Source of the DNA: Ottowia thiooxydans DSM 14619
Lineage (GTDB): Bacteria; Pseudomonadota; Gammaproteobacteria; Burkholderiales; Burkholderiaceae_C
DNA length: 64,000 nucleotides
Direction of reading: 5' to 3'
Assembly (NCBI RefSeq): GCF_000422885.1
Contig: NZ_AUGX01000020.1
Location: forward strand, 1 to 64,000
Part shown: piece by piece, positions 1 to 9,528 of the stretch
Position numbering within the stretch: position 1 is the stretch's first letter
How the letters are laid out: every line of letters begins with the position of its first letter
The notes under the pieces: generated by a model
What the model was told of the DNA's origin: nothing
Databases searched by the model: none
The model's input: the letters and a program-made list of their open reading frames with translations, nothing else
Position numbers and translations under genes: made by a program

Positions 1-266
1 ACTGCCTCGATCTTGATGCGCACAACTTGGGCCTGCTGAAGCTCGGCAAACACACGATCGAGCACGCCACTCTTGGACCAGCGACTCATGCGCGTGTAGA
101 TGGTGTGCCAGTTGCCCAAGCGCGCGGGCAGGCCACGCCATTTGCACCCGTGCTCAGCAACATAAAGAATCGCATTCAACACGTCCAAATTCGAGACACC
201 TACATTGCCGCGCTGTACAGGAAGGCAGTGCTCGATCTGGGCAAACTGGGCTGGTGTGATTTCCAT
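1..266 (-). CDS. IS5-family transposase, N-terminal part (cut by window edge)
   Basis: The minus strand reads from an ATG at 266 through the window edge and starts MEITPAQFAQIEHCLP, followed by a tryptophan-rich helical segment including GCKWRGLP and a conserved NWHTIYTRM. This is the N-terminal DUF4096-type domain of IS5-family (IS427-like) transposases, which bind the element ends and carry out DDE transposition. Only about 88 residues are visible, so the catalytic DDE part lies outside and I cannot say whether the copy is intact. The likely end of the element is near 300-318, where the sequence runs into repeat family A; no terminal repeat can be confirmed without the other end. It marks the start of an accessory region. 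Confidence 0.8.
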   Translation of the reverse strand, partial: MEITPAQFAQIEHCLPVQRGNVGVSNLDVLNAILYVAEHGCKWRGLPARLGNWHTIYTRMSRWSKSGVLDRVFAELQQAQVVRIKIEA

Positions 267-318
267 GGATGAAGTATCTCTGGCCACCCAGGGGTAACTC
301 AATTAGTGTTAACACGCC

Positions 319-583
319 CTAGCTTGCAGCCGCTGTTTGAACGTAGAGAACGAAGTGAACGCAGTGAGTTCGGCTGCACCGCCCCTTGACCGAGCATCGC
401 AAGTTGCCCGGAGCGCAGCGCAGGGACGCGTCCGGTGGGGCGCCTTTTCTTTGGTTCCTTACTTTGGGCGAGCAAAGAAAGGGACTGCGCAGCCGGGCGC
501 AATCCCGGCCTCCGACCTCAATCGAAGAACAGAAGCTAGTTAAAGAGCGCGTAGTAACACAATCAAACACTACGCTCCTCACT
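319..583 (+). repeat. Repeat family A, copy 1 (5'-truncated)
   Basis: This copy starts at CTAGCTTGC and holds the 3' half of the family A element. Its first stem pairs GCAGCCG (326-332) with CGGCTGC (371-377). A second hairpin pairs GTTCC..CTTTG with CAAAG..GGGAC around 454-485. A third is the small GCCGGG/CCCGGC stem near 491-510. The 5' half present in other copies is missing, possibly removed by the IS5 insertion whose end lies just to the left. It shares its tail (about 530-583) with copy 2 rather than with copies 3-6. The stretch from 267 to 646 contains no gene that I can support. Confidence 0.8.
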
Positions 584-646
584 CCACCGTTGACAGTCGG
601 TTCATTGGGTATTTAATGAGCATCAAATACTCTGAACAGGTCGACG

Positions 647-2818
647 ATGATCACTCAGCACAGCCTCAACATCGAGATCGGTGCCGGACGCCACCTGAGT
701 CGAGGGCGCTTCAGTTTTTCGCGTAACGTTCAGGCTTGCGGGATTGGACTTTCGGGCTACAACGCACGCTTGCTGGGCAGTGACGACGATGAGCTGGGCA
801 TGCTGTCCATCCTGCTGGATGTCAAGGTGACGCCTGATGACAAGAGCGCGGTCGAAGTAACCATCGATGTCGAAGTTCGCGATGTGGACCTCAGCGCACG
901 CTATACGGCACTGATTGAATTCGTCATCTTCGCGGAGCTTGAGCCGGTCGGCGCATTAGTACCCGGTGAGCCGAGGCCTGACATCTGGGTAACCGGGATC
1001 GAATTCAATCAAGCCATCCAGGCTTTCCGGAGCAGCCAACATCTGGCCATACAGCATGCACTTCCGGATAACGCCATTCCATTGGTTGAGGGTAAACCCA
1101 CCTGTGCACGTGTCTATGTGGACCTCGATGGGAGCTCCACCCATCCAATGTCACCGCTTTCAGGCACATTGACTATTCGCAATGGAAACCAGGAAATTAC
1201 CGTGTCTCCGGTCGCCTTCACTGGCGTTGATGGCGTGGCAATCGACGCGCCAGTTGCTGAAATTACGCCACATCCTGATGGCATCGTGTCTCGCCAACGC
1301 GCTGATCGAACGCTCAATTTCTTGCTCCCCACCACGCTGTGCGAAGGTGAACCGACCATCACGGTCAACCTCGTGCTTGTGAATCGTCCAGGTGAGTTCG
1401 TGCGTGAGTACCGTTCCCAGACCAAGTTCGTCAAAACAACGCCACCACCGATCCATCTCGTCGGAGTGCGTTACACCGGGCCGGATGTTGGACCGCACCG
1501 CATTCCAGGTGCATCCACGTTCTACCCACTTCCTTCCGAATGTCGTAACGAGATGGCCTTTGCAAATCGGTTGTACCCGATGGCCCCGATCACATCCAGC
1601 TACGACTACATGGATTGGTCAGAGGCGCCCGACCCCGATGGAAATTCGCCTGTCTGCGACTCGTTTGGTGGCATTGTTAGCGCGCTGTTGGACATGCTCG
1701 GTGATAGACGCGGGGTCATCGTCGGCTTCATGCCGCCTGGTTACCCACGGGCCGGTGGATGTGGCGGAGATGGCGGCTGTGTTAGCCGGATCGACAGCGG
1801 CAGCGACGCTAGGTTCGCGCATGAGTTCGGGCACGCCCTGGGTTTCGATCACGCGCCCTGCCAGCCTGGGGAGTGTGTACGCATGCCTCCAAACCCGGAT
1901 GACAACTATCCAAACTATCAGCCTTATGCGATTGGCAGCATTGGTGAGTTTGGGGTGGAGATCAATGGCTCAAACATCACCCTTCGGACCCCTCAGGTTT
2001 CCCGCGACGTGCTTGGCTATGCTCCAACTCAGTGGGTGAGTCCATACACCTATCTGAACGCGTTCAACCAGTGGTCTGCACACTATATGAACCCCTCCCC
2101 GATGAGCATGACTGTGGGAGAGCCGGTGTCCGGCAAACGCGAGAACTTGTTTCTTGACATCCAGATTGATCGGCAAAGGCAAGTCACGCTCGCTTCAACT
2201 TTCCATTTTCCAGTCCGTCCGCGCACGTTGCAGAAGCGCTCAACTGCTTTTTCCATTGAATTCTCGGGTGAGGACGGGCGTGTGCTGGTGTCAAGCCCTA
2301 TCTATGATGAAACGTACAAGGATGGCGGCGGTTGTGGATGCTGTGGCTCATCGAAATGGCCAATCAGGTATCGCCATCCTGTGCCCTACGATGTACGGGC
2401 TAAGAAACTGTCGATCTATGAATGCGACGAGCTTATTCATGAGGAGTGCATCCCCGCCGCCCCTGTCGTCCAAGTGACGGCGACTGGCCATGACGACGAG
2501 TGCTCACCGCACGTTGTATTGGAGTGGAGCGTTGAGCAGCCTCAGGGGTGCGCGGCCGATCTGATCTACGTGGTACAGGTTCAGGTTGACGGCGGGGATT
2601 GGGCTGGCCTCGCTCCCCGCAGTACGAAGCCGTTCCTCATCATTGACAAGACCCGTTTGCTTGACAGCTTGAAGTTGACCAAGCTGCGGGTGCTCGCCTC
2701 AAGCGGCATTGCGACGGGCATTGGTTACTGGGAGAGTCCCATTGCCTACGAACCCTGTGCGCCTGAGCGACACGTCAAGAGAATTCAGACGCAGCGCGTA
2801 ATGCATGGGCCGCAATAG
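647..2818 (+). CDS. Putative metzincin-type zinc metalloprotease, 723 aa
   Basis: The key feature is HEFGHALGFDH at residues 392-402, the long zinc-binding HExxHxxGxxH motif of metzincins, where three histidines hold zinc and the glutamate is the catalytic base. No signal peptide is visible, so if it is secreted another route is needed. Residues about 1-100 are beta-rich and resemble, in a diverged form, the whole of the small protein encoded just downstream. Cysteine/glycine clusters lie just before the zinc site (GGCGGDGGCVSR) and in the C-terminal third (GGGCGCCGSS). The C-terminal part (about 605-700) looks like a fibronectin-III-type beta domain, with alternating hydrophobic strands and WSVEQP. 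The start at 647 is the first ATG of the frame and has only a weak ribosome site. Its place beside an IS end suggests an acquired gene. The substrate is unknown; the protease call is firm, the family assignment less so. Confidence 0.75.
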   Translation: MITQHSLNIEIGAGRHLSRGRFSFSRNVQACGIGLSGYNARLLGSDDDELGMLSILLDVKVTPDDKSAVEVTIDVEVRDVDLSARYTALIEFVIFAELEPVGALVPGEPRPDIWVTGIEFNQAIQAFRSSQHLAIQHALPDNAIPLVEGKPTCARVYVDLDGSSTHPMSPLSGTLTIRNGNQEITVSPVAFTGVDGVAIDAPVAEITPHPDGIVSRQRADRTLNFLLPTTLCEGEPTITVNLVLVNRPGEFVREYRSQTKFVKTTPPPIHLVGVRYTGPDVGPHRIPGASTFYPLPSECRNEMAFANRLYPMAPITSSYDYMDWSEAPDPDGNSPVCDSFGGIVSALLDMLGDRRGVIVGFMPPGYPRAGGCGGDGGCVSRIDSGSDARFAHEFGHALGFDHAPCQPGECVRMPPNPDDNYPNYQPYAIGSIGEFGVEINGSNITLRTPQVSRDVLGYAPTQWVSPYTYLNAFNQWSAHYMNPSPMSMTVGEPVSGKRENLFLDIQIDRQRQVTLASTFHFPVRPRTLQKRSTAFSIEFSGEDGRVLVSSPIYDETYKDGGGCGCCGSSKWPIRYRHPVPYDVRAKKLSIYECDELIHEECIPAAPVVQVTATGHDDECSPHVVLEWSVEQPQGCAADLIYVVQVQVDGGDWAGLAPRSTKPFLIIDKTRLLDSLKLTKLRVLASSGIATGIGYWESPIAYEPCAPERHVKRIQTQRVMHGPQ

Positions 2819-2853
2819 GTCTGTCTTTGTCATTCTTCGGGAGATTCAGCACC

Positions 2854-3162
2854 ATGCAAATCCATCAAGGTCAGTTCGACTTCTCGTTGCAGACTGGAGG
2901 GCCGGCAAGCACCGCGCCCCAGGTTCATACGTTCCCCAACCCAGTTGATCGGGTGTTCGTAGTTTTGAGGGGCTTCAGAGTAGGTTTCGCCAATGGTGAG
3001 GATCATCATTTCGGGCAAGTGCTCGTGGACCTCAATAGCAGCGTGGACACTGGCACTCGGACCGCCACCATCAATTGCGTTTTAGGCCTGCGCGACAAGT
3101 CGATGGACTTCGATGACGCCTATAGTGGCCAAGTGCTTTACACGCTGATCGCTGAGCCTTGA
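2854..3162 (+). CDS. Small beta-rich protein, partner of the upstream metalloprotease, 102 aa
   Basis: I choose the ATG at 2854 (MQIHQGQFDFSL) because GGGAGA lies about 10 bases upstream; a TTG at 2827 in the same frame is less likely. The protein has no signal peptide or membrane segment. Features are a FPNPVDRVFVVLRGFRVGF strand pair, DHH, a central VDLNSSV strand and a C-terminal LRDKSMDFDDAYSGQV ending in VLYTLIAEP. The N-terminal 100 residues of the metalloprotease have the same order of elements (GYNARLLGSDDDE, VTIDVEVRDVDLS, LIEFVIFAELEP), so the two genes appear to share a domain. It lies 35 bases after the protease and is probably cotranscribed. I do not recognise a characterised family; carbohydrate or protein binding is only a guess. 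Confidence 0.65.
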   Translation: MQIHQGQFDFSLQTGGPASTAPQVHTFPNPVDRVFVVLRGFRVGFANGEDHHFGQVLVDLNSSVDTGTRTATINCVLGLRDKSMDFDDAYSGQVLYTLIAEP

Positions 3163-3166
3163 TTGC

Positions 3167-3275
3167 TAGTTCCCCCTGAGTCGCTTCGCGCCATCCCCCT
3201 GAGGGGGACGCAGCCAGCGGCCTGGCAAAGCCAGCTCCGCGGCTACCCCGCATGGCCTGCTCCGCGGCCTTCTGA
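3167..3275 (+). repeat. Repeat family B, copy 1
   Basis: A GC-rich intergenic element beginning with a CCCCCTGAGTCGCTTCGCG hairpin. It continues through GGGGGACGCAGCCAGCGGCC, CTGGCAAAGCCAG and CTCCGCGGC, and ends in GCTCCGCGGCCTT. The same series occurs in reverse at 13334-13482 and in diverged form at 23545-23672. It follows the stop codon of the small gene directly and could serve as a terminator-like structure, but it has no U-run. It contains no reading frame with protein-like composition. Confidence 0.75.
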
Positions 3276-3282
3276 TCTTGCT

Positions 3283-3457
3283 CCCTCTCCCGCAGGCGGG
3301 AGAGGGCTGGGGTGAGGGTTGGCAGCGCGTCTATTACGAATGAGTTCTTTTTTTGGCGCATGAAGTCGTAGATATTCCTGCCGATGTAGGCCTGAAAAGG
3401 TCGGTTGTGATTGAGGCGCTGACCCTCACCCCACCCTCTCCCGCCTGCGGGAGAGGG
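3283..3457. repeat. 175-bp inverted-repeat element (MITE-like)
   Basis: The left arm (3283-3328) and the right arm (3416-3457) are near-perfect reverse complements of each other. Each arm itself contains the hairpin CCCTCTCCCGC/GCGGGAGAGGG followed by a GGGGTGAGGG block. About 87 bp of unrelated sequence separates the arms. This architecture fits a non-coding miniature element. I see no transposase and cannot identify a target-site duplication. Confidence 0.6.
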
Positions 3458-3490
3458 TGTAAAACCATTCGCGCGCGACTGACAGTTTCA

Positions 3491-3875
3491 GGGCCGAGCG
3501 CAGCAATGGCCCGAGTGGGTATCCCACCCCTTGAGGCCGTGCCGAGGAGCGCAGGGCAAGGGGCGTGCAAGAGCACTGCAAGATGCTCTTGCTTCAAGAA
3601 CTAGCTTGCGGCAGCTGTTTGAACGTAGTGAGCGAAGCGAACGGAGCGAGTTCTGCCGCACCGCCCCTTGACTGAGCACCGGAGGGTGCCCGGAGCGCAG
3701 CGCAGGGACACGGACTTGGGGTCGCATTTCTTTGGTTCCTTACTTTGGGCGAGCAAAGAAAGGGACTGCGCAGCCGGGCGCAATCCCGGCCTCCGACCTA
3801 AATTGAAGAACAGAAGGTCGTTACAAAGCGCGTACTAACCCAATCAAATGTCGTCGCTCCTAACTCAGCAGCAAA
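3491..3875 (+). repeat. Repeat family A, copy 2
   Basis: The copy starts at GGGCCGAGCGCAGCAATGGCCC, lacking the first (CTTTCCC-type) hairpin. It contains the CAAGAGCA/TGCTCTTG hairpin near 3568-3591. The main stem pairs GCGGCAG (3608-3614) with CTGCCGC (3653-3659), two base pairs of which differ from copy 1 in a compensated way. The CTTTG/CAAAG hairpin lies around 3742-3763 and the GCCGGG/CCCGGC stem around 3774-3790. Its tail matches copy 1. Together with the two preceding repeats it fills the gap from 3163 to 4029, where I find no gene. Confidence 0.8.
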
Positions 3876-4029
3876 CCCGGCACTAGCCCGCGTACTGAAG
3901 GACCAGCCCGCCCGGCGAGGCCGAAGGCAATCAGCCCACGATGCCAAGCAATACCCCTCATCCCCACCTCCCCATTTGACCCCAGCCCCCACCCGATCAA
4001 AAATCCGCACCACCAAAAGGAGCAAGGGC

Positions 4030-4617
4030 ATGACCAGCAAACGACAATTCCTAGCAGCCACCACACTGGCAGCAATCGGTGGAACCGCAGGCGCGGCGAC
4101 AACCAAGGCCGGAGGCGGCGCAGGCCCAGGCTTGTTGACGGTGACCGGCTCGGTGCGCAACACCAACCGCGGACCTCTAGACAAAGCCCTCGACCAGATG
4201 ATGGTCAAGCAGCAGCAGAACTTTACTCGTGCCCACGTCTTCGATTTCGCGGCGCTGCAGAAGTTGCCTGCCCGAACCATCCGCCCCACGCTCGAATATG
4301 ACAACAAGGTGCACGCCCTGCGCGGCCCCTTGTTGACAGAGGTGCTTCGCGCCGCTGGGGCCCCCGAAGACGCGGCCACACCATTGGCGATGCGCGCCAT
4401 CGACGGCTACACGATCGAGCTTTCCCTGGGCGAAGCCCGCAAACTTGAGCTGATTGTGGCCACGCATCTCGATGGCAAACCCATGCCTTTGGGCGGCCTG
4501 GGGCCCTTATGGGCGGTGCTTGACGCCGACCGAAATCCTGAACTGGCCGCCAAACCTGTGACCGAGCGCTTTGCGAAGTGTCCTTGGGGCTTGTATCACG
4601 TGGTCGTTGGGACCTGA
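4030..4617 (+). CDS. Small exported protein with molybdopterin-oxidoreductase (sulfite oxidase-type) fold, 195 aa
   Basis: The ATG at 4030 is preceded by AGGAG, which fixes the start better than the in-frame ATG at 3976. The N-terminus MTSKRQFLAATTLAAIGG is a signal peptide with a single arginine, Tat-like in its spacing. The mature part has the strand-and-loop order typical of short oxidoreductase molybdopterin-binding domain proteins: LLTVTGSV, FDFAALQKLP, then LRGPLLTEVLRAAGA, AIDGYTIELS and GKPMPLGGLGPLW. These lack the cofactor cysteine of sulfite oxidase, so catalysis cannot be assumed. Such proteins often sit beside diguanylate cyclases or sensor proteins; here no such partner is present. 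The gene stands alone after two repeat elements. Function unknown. Confidence 0.65.
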   Translation: MTSKRQFLAATTLAAIGGTAGAATTKAGGGAGPGLLTVTGSVRNTNRGPLDKALDQMMVKQQQNFTRAHVFDFAALQKLPARTIRPTLEYDNKVHALRGPLLTEVLRAAGAPEDAATPLAMRAIDGYTIELSLGEARKLELIVATHLDGKPMPLGGLGPLWAVLDADRNPELAAKPVTERFAKCPWGLYHVVVGT

Positions 4618-4663
4618 TGTTCTGCAGGCTTCAGACCTAAGGTACGAAGAGTCTGTCGGGCGC

Positions 4664-4996
4664 TCAGCGCCTGAAGCCAGCTTGCCCTGTGGTGGTCACT
4701 ATCTTGATCCGCAGCTTCGTCACGGCATGACCTCTCGCCTGCAACACTTCCAGCAGCGAGGGGGTCATTTGGCGCAGCTTGGCGGCGGCCGCGCTATTGG
4801 GAACCAGCAGGCACCAGCTACCTTCTTCGAGCGCACCTGCCTGCACAGCGCCCTGCAAGGCCTTGGGAATCAAGGGCCGGATGAGTGCCAACCGGATGGC
4901 CGACTGGCTGGCCATCTGGCTCAGGTGGGCGAGGGTGGGGGCGCTCTCAACCGCTTGAAGCACAGAAACAGCAGAGGGACGGCGGGGAGTGTGCAT
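4664..4996 (-). CDS. DciA-like DUF721 protein, 110 aa
   Basis: This short protein matches DUF721 in length and pattern: an N-terminal helix-rich half (ALIRPLIPKALQGAVQAGAL), then GSWCLLVPNSAAAAKLRQMT, a LLEVLQARG helix and a closing KLRIKIVTT strand. DciA proteins of this family load the replicative helicase DnaB in bacteria that lack DnaC. Short versions are common divergent to or next to secA in betaproteobacteria, as here, where the two genes diverge from a 463-bp gap. The helicase-loading role is taken from the family and is not proven for this short form. Confidence 0.75.
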   Translation of the reverse strand: MHTPRRPSAVSVLQAVESAPTLAHLSQMASQSAIRLALIRPLIPKALQGAVQAGALEEGSWCLLVPNSAAAAKLRQMTPSLLEVLQARGHAVTKLRIKIVTTTGQAGFRR

Positions 4997-5459
4997 TGAA
5001 CCTGGGAAACTTATTGGGTTAATCGCTTGAAATCTTTAGGAAATCCCACGAACGGCAATTTGCGAATGGTTGTAGGACCCGGTCCCACCGAGTGAAGGCG
5101 TTAAACGGCTAAGTACGCCTATTCAAGGGAGCCCAGCCCTTTCTAACACGTCCTGACTGTACCTCCCGTCCCGCCCTGTTCGCAGCAAGAATTCATCGGT
5201 AAATACGCTCTCAGAGTGAGCTCCATTTTCGTTTCCAGATTGAAGCGGAATTATCGTGTCAACGGGGTCTCTTGTAGCGCAGGTAAAATGTTTGGTTACT
5301 CGCGCGAGCGAAGGGTGGTCAGTTTATGGGTTTGTGAGGTACGTTAGTGCCTCCAGACTTGTATTTCAGGCTGATCGCCCTCAGTTTCCGTATTCATTTC
5401 TGACGTCTTAGGGGTTTTGGCCGTCTGCTTGTGTCAACGAGCAAGGCGGCCGTGCACGC
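4997..5459. other. Divergent intergenic region between the dciA-like gene and secA
   Basis: This 463-bp gap must hold the promoters of both divergent genes. It is more AT-rich than the neighbouring genes. A TAAAAT hexamer at 5284-5289 could be a -10 box towards secA, but I find no well-spaced -35 partner. I see no SecM-like leader peptide, repeat or RNA gene here. Confidence 0.4.
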
Positions 5460-8228
5460 ATGGCCACCAATTTCCTCACCAAGATTTTTGGCAGTCGCAA
5501 TGACCGTCTGCTCAAACAATTCCGCAAAGTTGCGGCCCGCATCAATGCTCTTGAACCTGATTTCGAGAAGCTGAGCGACGATGACCTGCGCGCAAAAACG
5601 CAGGAATTCAAAGACAGGATTGAGAAGGGCGAAACCCTGGATCAACTCCTGCCTGAAGCCTTCGCAGTTGTGCGAGAGGGCTCCAAACGCGTGATGAAGA
5701 TGCGCCATTTCGATGCGCAGCTCATTGGCGGCATGGCGCTGCACGAGGGGAAAATCGCCGAAATGCGTACGGGCGAGGGCAAGACGCTCACCGCCACGCT
5801 TCCCGTTTATCTCAATGCCCTGGCAGGCAATGGCGTTCACGTGGTCACGGTGAACGACTACCTCGCCAACCGGGATGCCCAGTGGATGGGCCGACTCTAT
5901 TCCTTCCTCGGCCTGGCAGTGGGTGTCAACCTGCCCCAGATGTCGCGTGAGGAGAAGCAGGCTGCGTACGGCTCTGACATCACCTACGGCACCAATAACG
6001 AATACGGCTTTGACTACCTGCGCGACAACATGGTCTACGAGCCGGGTGAGCGCGTGCAGCGCAAGCTCAACTACGCCATTGTCGATGAGGTGGATTCGAT
6101 CCTGATCGATGAAGCCCGCACGCCGCTGATCATCAGCGGTCAGGCTGAAGACCACACGGCCACCTACGTGGCCATCAACAAGGTCATCCCCGCTTTGACC
6201 CGCCAGGAAGGCGAAGCCGACCCCCGTACCGGCGCAGGTGTCACCAAGCCGGGCGACTTTACGGTCGATGAAAAAGCCCATCAGGTGTACCTGACAGAGC
6301 AGGGGCATGAGACCGCTGAGCGCGTTTTGGCCGAGCAAGGTCTGATCGCGCCTGGCGCCAGCCTCTACGACCCAGCCAATATCTCGCTCATGCACCATCT
6401 GTATGCAGCGCTGCGGGCCAACCACCTCTACCATCGTGATCAGCATTACGTGGTGCAGGAAGGCGAGCGTGGGCCAGAGATCGTAATCGTCGACGAATTC
6501 ACCGGCCGTCTCATGAGTGGTCGCCGCTGGAGCGATGGTCTGCATCAAGCCGTGGAAGCCAAAGAAGGCGTACAGATCCAGGCTGAGAACCAGACGCTCG
6601 CCTCCATCACCTTCCAGAACTATTTCCGCCTCTATAAGAAGCTTTCGGGCATGACCGGCACGGCCGACACCGAAGCTTATGAGTTTCAGGAAATCTACGG
6701 TCTGGAAACCGTAGTGATCCCGCCCAACAAGCCAAGCCGACGCGACGACCAACTCGATCGGGTTTACAAAACCACCGAGGAAAAGTACGCCGCCGCGATT
6801 GCGGATATCCGTGAGTGCTACGAACGCGGGCAGCCGGTGCTGGTGGGCACGACCTCGATTGAGAACTCCGAAGTCATCGACGAGTTGCTGCAAAAGGAAA
6901 AGCTGCCTCACCAGGTGCTCAACGCCAAGCAGCATGCGCGGGAAGCTGACATCGTGGCCCAGGCCGGGCGTCCAAAGATGATCACCATCGCCACCAACAT
7001 GGCGGGCCGGGGTACGGACATTGTTCTCGGCGGCAACGTCGAAAAAGCGATCGAGGCCCTGGAGGCCGATCCTTCCCTGGACGAAGCAGGCCGTGAGGCA
7101 ATGCGCGCCAAGCTGCGTGAGCAGTGGCAGGCAGATCATGAGCATGTCAAATCTCTGGGCGGTTTGCGCATCATTGCCACCGAGCGCCATGAGAGCCGCC
7201 GGATCGACAACCAACTGCGCGGCCGTTCAGGCCGTCAGGGCGACAACGGTTCTTCACGCTTTTATCTGAGCCTGGATGACGCACTCATGCGCATCTTCGC
7301 TGGTGACCGCGTGCGCTCCATCATGGACCGCCTGAAAATGCCCGAAGGCGAGGCCATTGAAGCCGGCATCGTCACGCGCAGCATCGAAAGCGCGCAGCGC
7401 AAGGTTGAGGCTCGCAACTTCGATGTACGCAAGCAATTGCTTGAGTATGACGACGTGTCCAATGACCAGCGCAAGGTCATCTACCAGCAGCGCAATGAGA
7501 TCCTGGACGCGATCGATCTCGAAGCCCAGATTGCATCCTTGCGGCAGGGCTGCTTCACGGATCTGGTGCGTCAGTACGTGCCGGCAGATTCGGTGGAAGA
7601 GCAGTGGGACATACCTGCTCTGGAGAAGGTGCTGGCAGATGAATGGCATATCGATTTGCCTTTGCAAAAGGAAATCGAAGCTTCAGCGGCCATGACCGAT
7701 GAAGAAATCCTGGAAAAAGTACTCAAGGCTGCAGACGAGGCCTACGCGGCCAAGCGGGAGCTGGTCGGGGTAGAAAATTTCCGTCCGTTCGAGCGTGCAG
7801 TGCTACTGCAAAACATTGATAGCCACTGGCGTGAGCACCTGAGTGCGCTGGACTACCTGCGCCAAGGCATCCATTTGCGCGGTTACGCGCAAAAGCAGCC
7901 TAAGCAAGAGTACAAGCGGGAAGCCTTCGCGCTGTTCGGCCAATTGTTGGACATCGTGAAAAACGAAGTCACGCGTACGCTGATGACGGTGAAAATCCAG
8001 TCTAGCGAGGAGATCGAGCAAGCGGCTGAGAATCTGGAGCAGCGCGCCGAGAAGTTCAGCAACGTGACTTACACCGCGCCTACTGAAACCGGCGAAGCCG
8101 AGACCGTTCCAGCGTCTGCCCTGGCCCTGGGCGCCGCCGCGGGGGATTTACCTCGCGTAGGCCGCAATGAGCCCTGCCCTTGCGGTAGCGGCAAAAAGTA
8201 CAAGCAGTGCCATGGCGCTTTAAGCTGA
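5460..8228 (+). CDS. secA: Protein translocase ATPase SecA, 922 aa
   Basis: SecA is the motor that pushes unfolded preproteins through the SecYEG channel using ATP at the inner membrane. Walker A is MRTGEGKT (residues 102-109) and Walker B is [13 protein letters not shown] (about 208-220). The helicase-type motif [14 protein letters not shown] and the [13 protein letters not shown] segment are intact. The C-terminus carries the zinc-binding SecB-docking tail with CPCGSG (C906, C908) and the C917/H918 pair. Length is normal for proteobacterial SecA. It leads a same-strand run with argJ 29 bp downstream. The start is the ATG at 5460 ([12 protein letters not shown]), typical of the family. Confidence 0.97.
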   Translation: MATNFLTKIFGSRNDRLLKQFRKVAARINALEPDFEKLSDDDLRAKTQEFKDRIEKGETLDQLLPEAFAVVREGSKRVMKMRHFDAQLIGGMALHEGKIAEMRTGEGKTLTATLPVYLNALAGNGVHVVTVNDYLANRDAQWMGRLYSFLGLAVGVNLPQMSREEKQAAYGSDITYGTNNEYGFDYLRDNMVYEPGERVQRKLNYAIVDEVDSILIDEARTPLIISGQAEDHTATYVAINKVIPALTRQEGEADPRTGAGVTKPGDFTVDEKAHQVYLTEQGHETAERVLAEQGLIAPGASLYDPANISLMHHLYAALRANHLYHRDQHYVVQEGERGPEIVIVDEFTGRLMSGRRWSDGLHQAVEAKEGVQIQAENQTLASITFQNYFRLYKKLSGMTGTADTEAYEFQEIYGLETVVIPPNKPSRRDDQLDRVYKTTEEKYAAAIADIRECYERGQPVLVGTTSIENSEVIDELLQKEKLPHQVLNAKQHAREADIVAQAGRPKMITIATNMAGRGTDIVLGGNVEKAIEALEADPSLDEAGREAMRAKLREQWQADHEHVKSLGGLRIIATERHESRRIDNQLRGRSGRQGDNGSSRFYLSLDDALMRIFAGDRVRSIMDRLKMPEGEAIEAGIVTRSIESAQRKVEARNFDVRKQLLEYDDVSNDQRKVIYQQRNEILDAIDLEAQIASLRQGCFTDLVRQYVPADSVEEQWDIPALEKVLADEWHIDLPLQKEIEASAAMTDEEILEKVLKAADEAYAAKRELVGVENFRPFERAVLLQNIDSHWREHLSALDYLRQGIHLRGYAQKQPKQEYKREAFALFGQLLDIVKNEVTRTLMTVKIQSSEEIEQAAENLEQRAEKFSNVTYTAPTETGEAETVPASALALGAAAGDLPRVGRNEPCPCGSGKKYKQCHGALS

Positions 8229-8257
8229 CGCGCAGACTCATTTCTAGAAAGCCCAGC

Positions 8258-9493
8258 ATGCCTGTCAACCTCGCTGCTCCTGATCCTTCTCGCCTATTTC
8301 CTGTAGCCGGCGTGCGCATCGGCGTTGCTGAAGCAGGCGTGCGCAAGGCGAACCGAAAAGACCTCACGGTTTTCCTGATCGATGAAGGGGCCAGCATCGG
8401 CGGCGTCTTCACCAGCAACCGCTTTTGCGCCGCGCCGGTGCAGGTTTGCCGCGAACACCTGCAAAATCAGAAGGGCTTACCCATCCGGGCGCTGGTGGTG
8501 AACACCGGCAATGCCAATGCCGGCACCGGTGAAGATGGTTTGAAGCGTGCACGCCAGACCAGCGCCGCCCTGGCCGATTTGCTCAAGGTTTCCCCCGAAC
8601 AGGTGCTGCCGTTTTCAACCGGTGTCATCATGGAGCCGCTTCCGGTGGACCGCATCATCGCTGGCCTCCCAGCTGCCTTGGCGGATGCCCAAGTTGCTCA
8701 CTGGGGCCGGGCTGCCGAGGCCATCATGACCACCGACACCTTGCCCAAGGCCTTCAGTGCCAAGGCCATGGTGGGCGGTGTGGAAATCACCATCACCGGC
8801 ATCAGCAAAGGGGCTGGCATGATCCGCCCCAACATGGCGACCATGCTTGGATTCCTCGCCACGGATGCGCGTGTTGACCCGGCCGTGATGCACCAGCTGG
8901 CGCTGGAGTTGGCGGAAGGCTCATTCAATCGCGTGACGATTGACGGGGACACATCCACCAATGATTCCTTCATTGTCATCGCTTCGAATCAGGCCGCCCA
9001 CGCACCAGTGACCTCGCTTGACTCGGCAGATGGCCGCGCCCTGAAAGAGGCGCTGCTTGGCGTGGCTCGCCAGTTGGCGCAAGCCATTGTGCGAGATGGC
9101 GAGGGCGCCACCAAGTTCATTACTGTCCGCGTTGAAGGGGGCAAGACCGCCGCTGAATGCCGTCAGGTGGCTTACTCGATAGCGCACTCCCCTCTGGTCA
9201 AAACAGCGTTTTTCGCCAGCGATCCTAATCTTGGTCGCATTTTGGCCGCCGTAGGCTACGCGGGCATCAACGATCTCGAACAGACCTTGATCGACCTCTA
9301 TCTGGACGACGTGCACGTGGCCATCAAAGGCGGCCGCAATCCCGCCTACCGCGAGGAAGATGGTCAGCGCGTCATGAAACAATCCGAGATTACGGTGCGG
9401 GTCTTGCTTGGCCGAGGCACGGCGACCGACACGGTCTGGACTTGCGACTTCAGCCACGAATACGTGAGCATCAACGCGGATTACAGGTCCTGA
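8258..9493 (+). CDS. argJ: Arginine biosynthesis bifunctional protein ArgJ, 411 aa
   Basis: ArgJ moves the acetyl group from N-acetylornithine to glutamate, closing the cyclic arginine pathway; bifunctional forms also make N-acetylglutamate from acetyl-CoA. The protein cleaves itself before a threonine, here Thr195 in [15 protein letters not shown], which becomes the nucleophile of the beta chain. NTGNANAGTG and DTSTNDSF are further family motifs. I take the ATG at 8258 ([16 protein letters not shown]); an upstream in-frame ATG at 8207 lies inside secA. Position after secA is a common betaproteobacterial arrangement. Confidence 0.95.
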   Translation: MPVNLAAPDPSRLFPVAGVRIGVAEAGVRKANRKDLTVFLIDEGASIGGVFTSNRFCAAPVQVCREHLQNQKGLPIRALVVNTGNANAGTGEDGLKRARQTSAALADLLKVSPEQVLPFSTGVIMEPLPVDRIIAGLPAALADAQVAHWGRAAEAIMTTDTLPKAFSAKAMVGGVEITITGISKGAGMIRPNMATMLGFLATDARVDPAVMHQLALELAEGSFNRVTIDGDTSTNDSFIVIASNQAAHAPVTSLDSADGRALKEALLGVARQLAQAIVRDGEGATKFITVRVEGGKTAAECRQVAYSIAHSPLVKTAFFASDPNLGRILAAVGYAGINDLEQTLIDLYLDDVHVAIKGGRNPAYREEDGQRVMKQSEITVRVLLGRGTATDTVWTCDFSHEYVSINADYRS

Positions 9494-9528
9494 TAAATCT
9501 CAGGTCGAGTTGCTGTTAATCGAAAAAC

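Noticed and set aside
337-616. Short open frames on both strands within repeat A copy 1
   Set aside because: The region is a structured repeat; base changes between copies keep stems, not reading frames.
2284-2360. Possible selenoprotein or metal cluster from the GGGCGCCGSS stretch of the metalloprotease
   Set aside because: No in-frame TGA or known cluster motif; a cysteine-rich loop is the simpler reading.
5394-7214. Minus-strand open frame of 606 codons across secA
   Set aside because: It lies wholly opposite secA, and its composition follows from the codon bias of the real gene. No domain or start context supports it.
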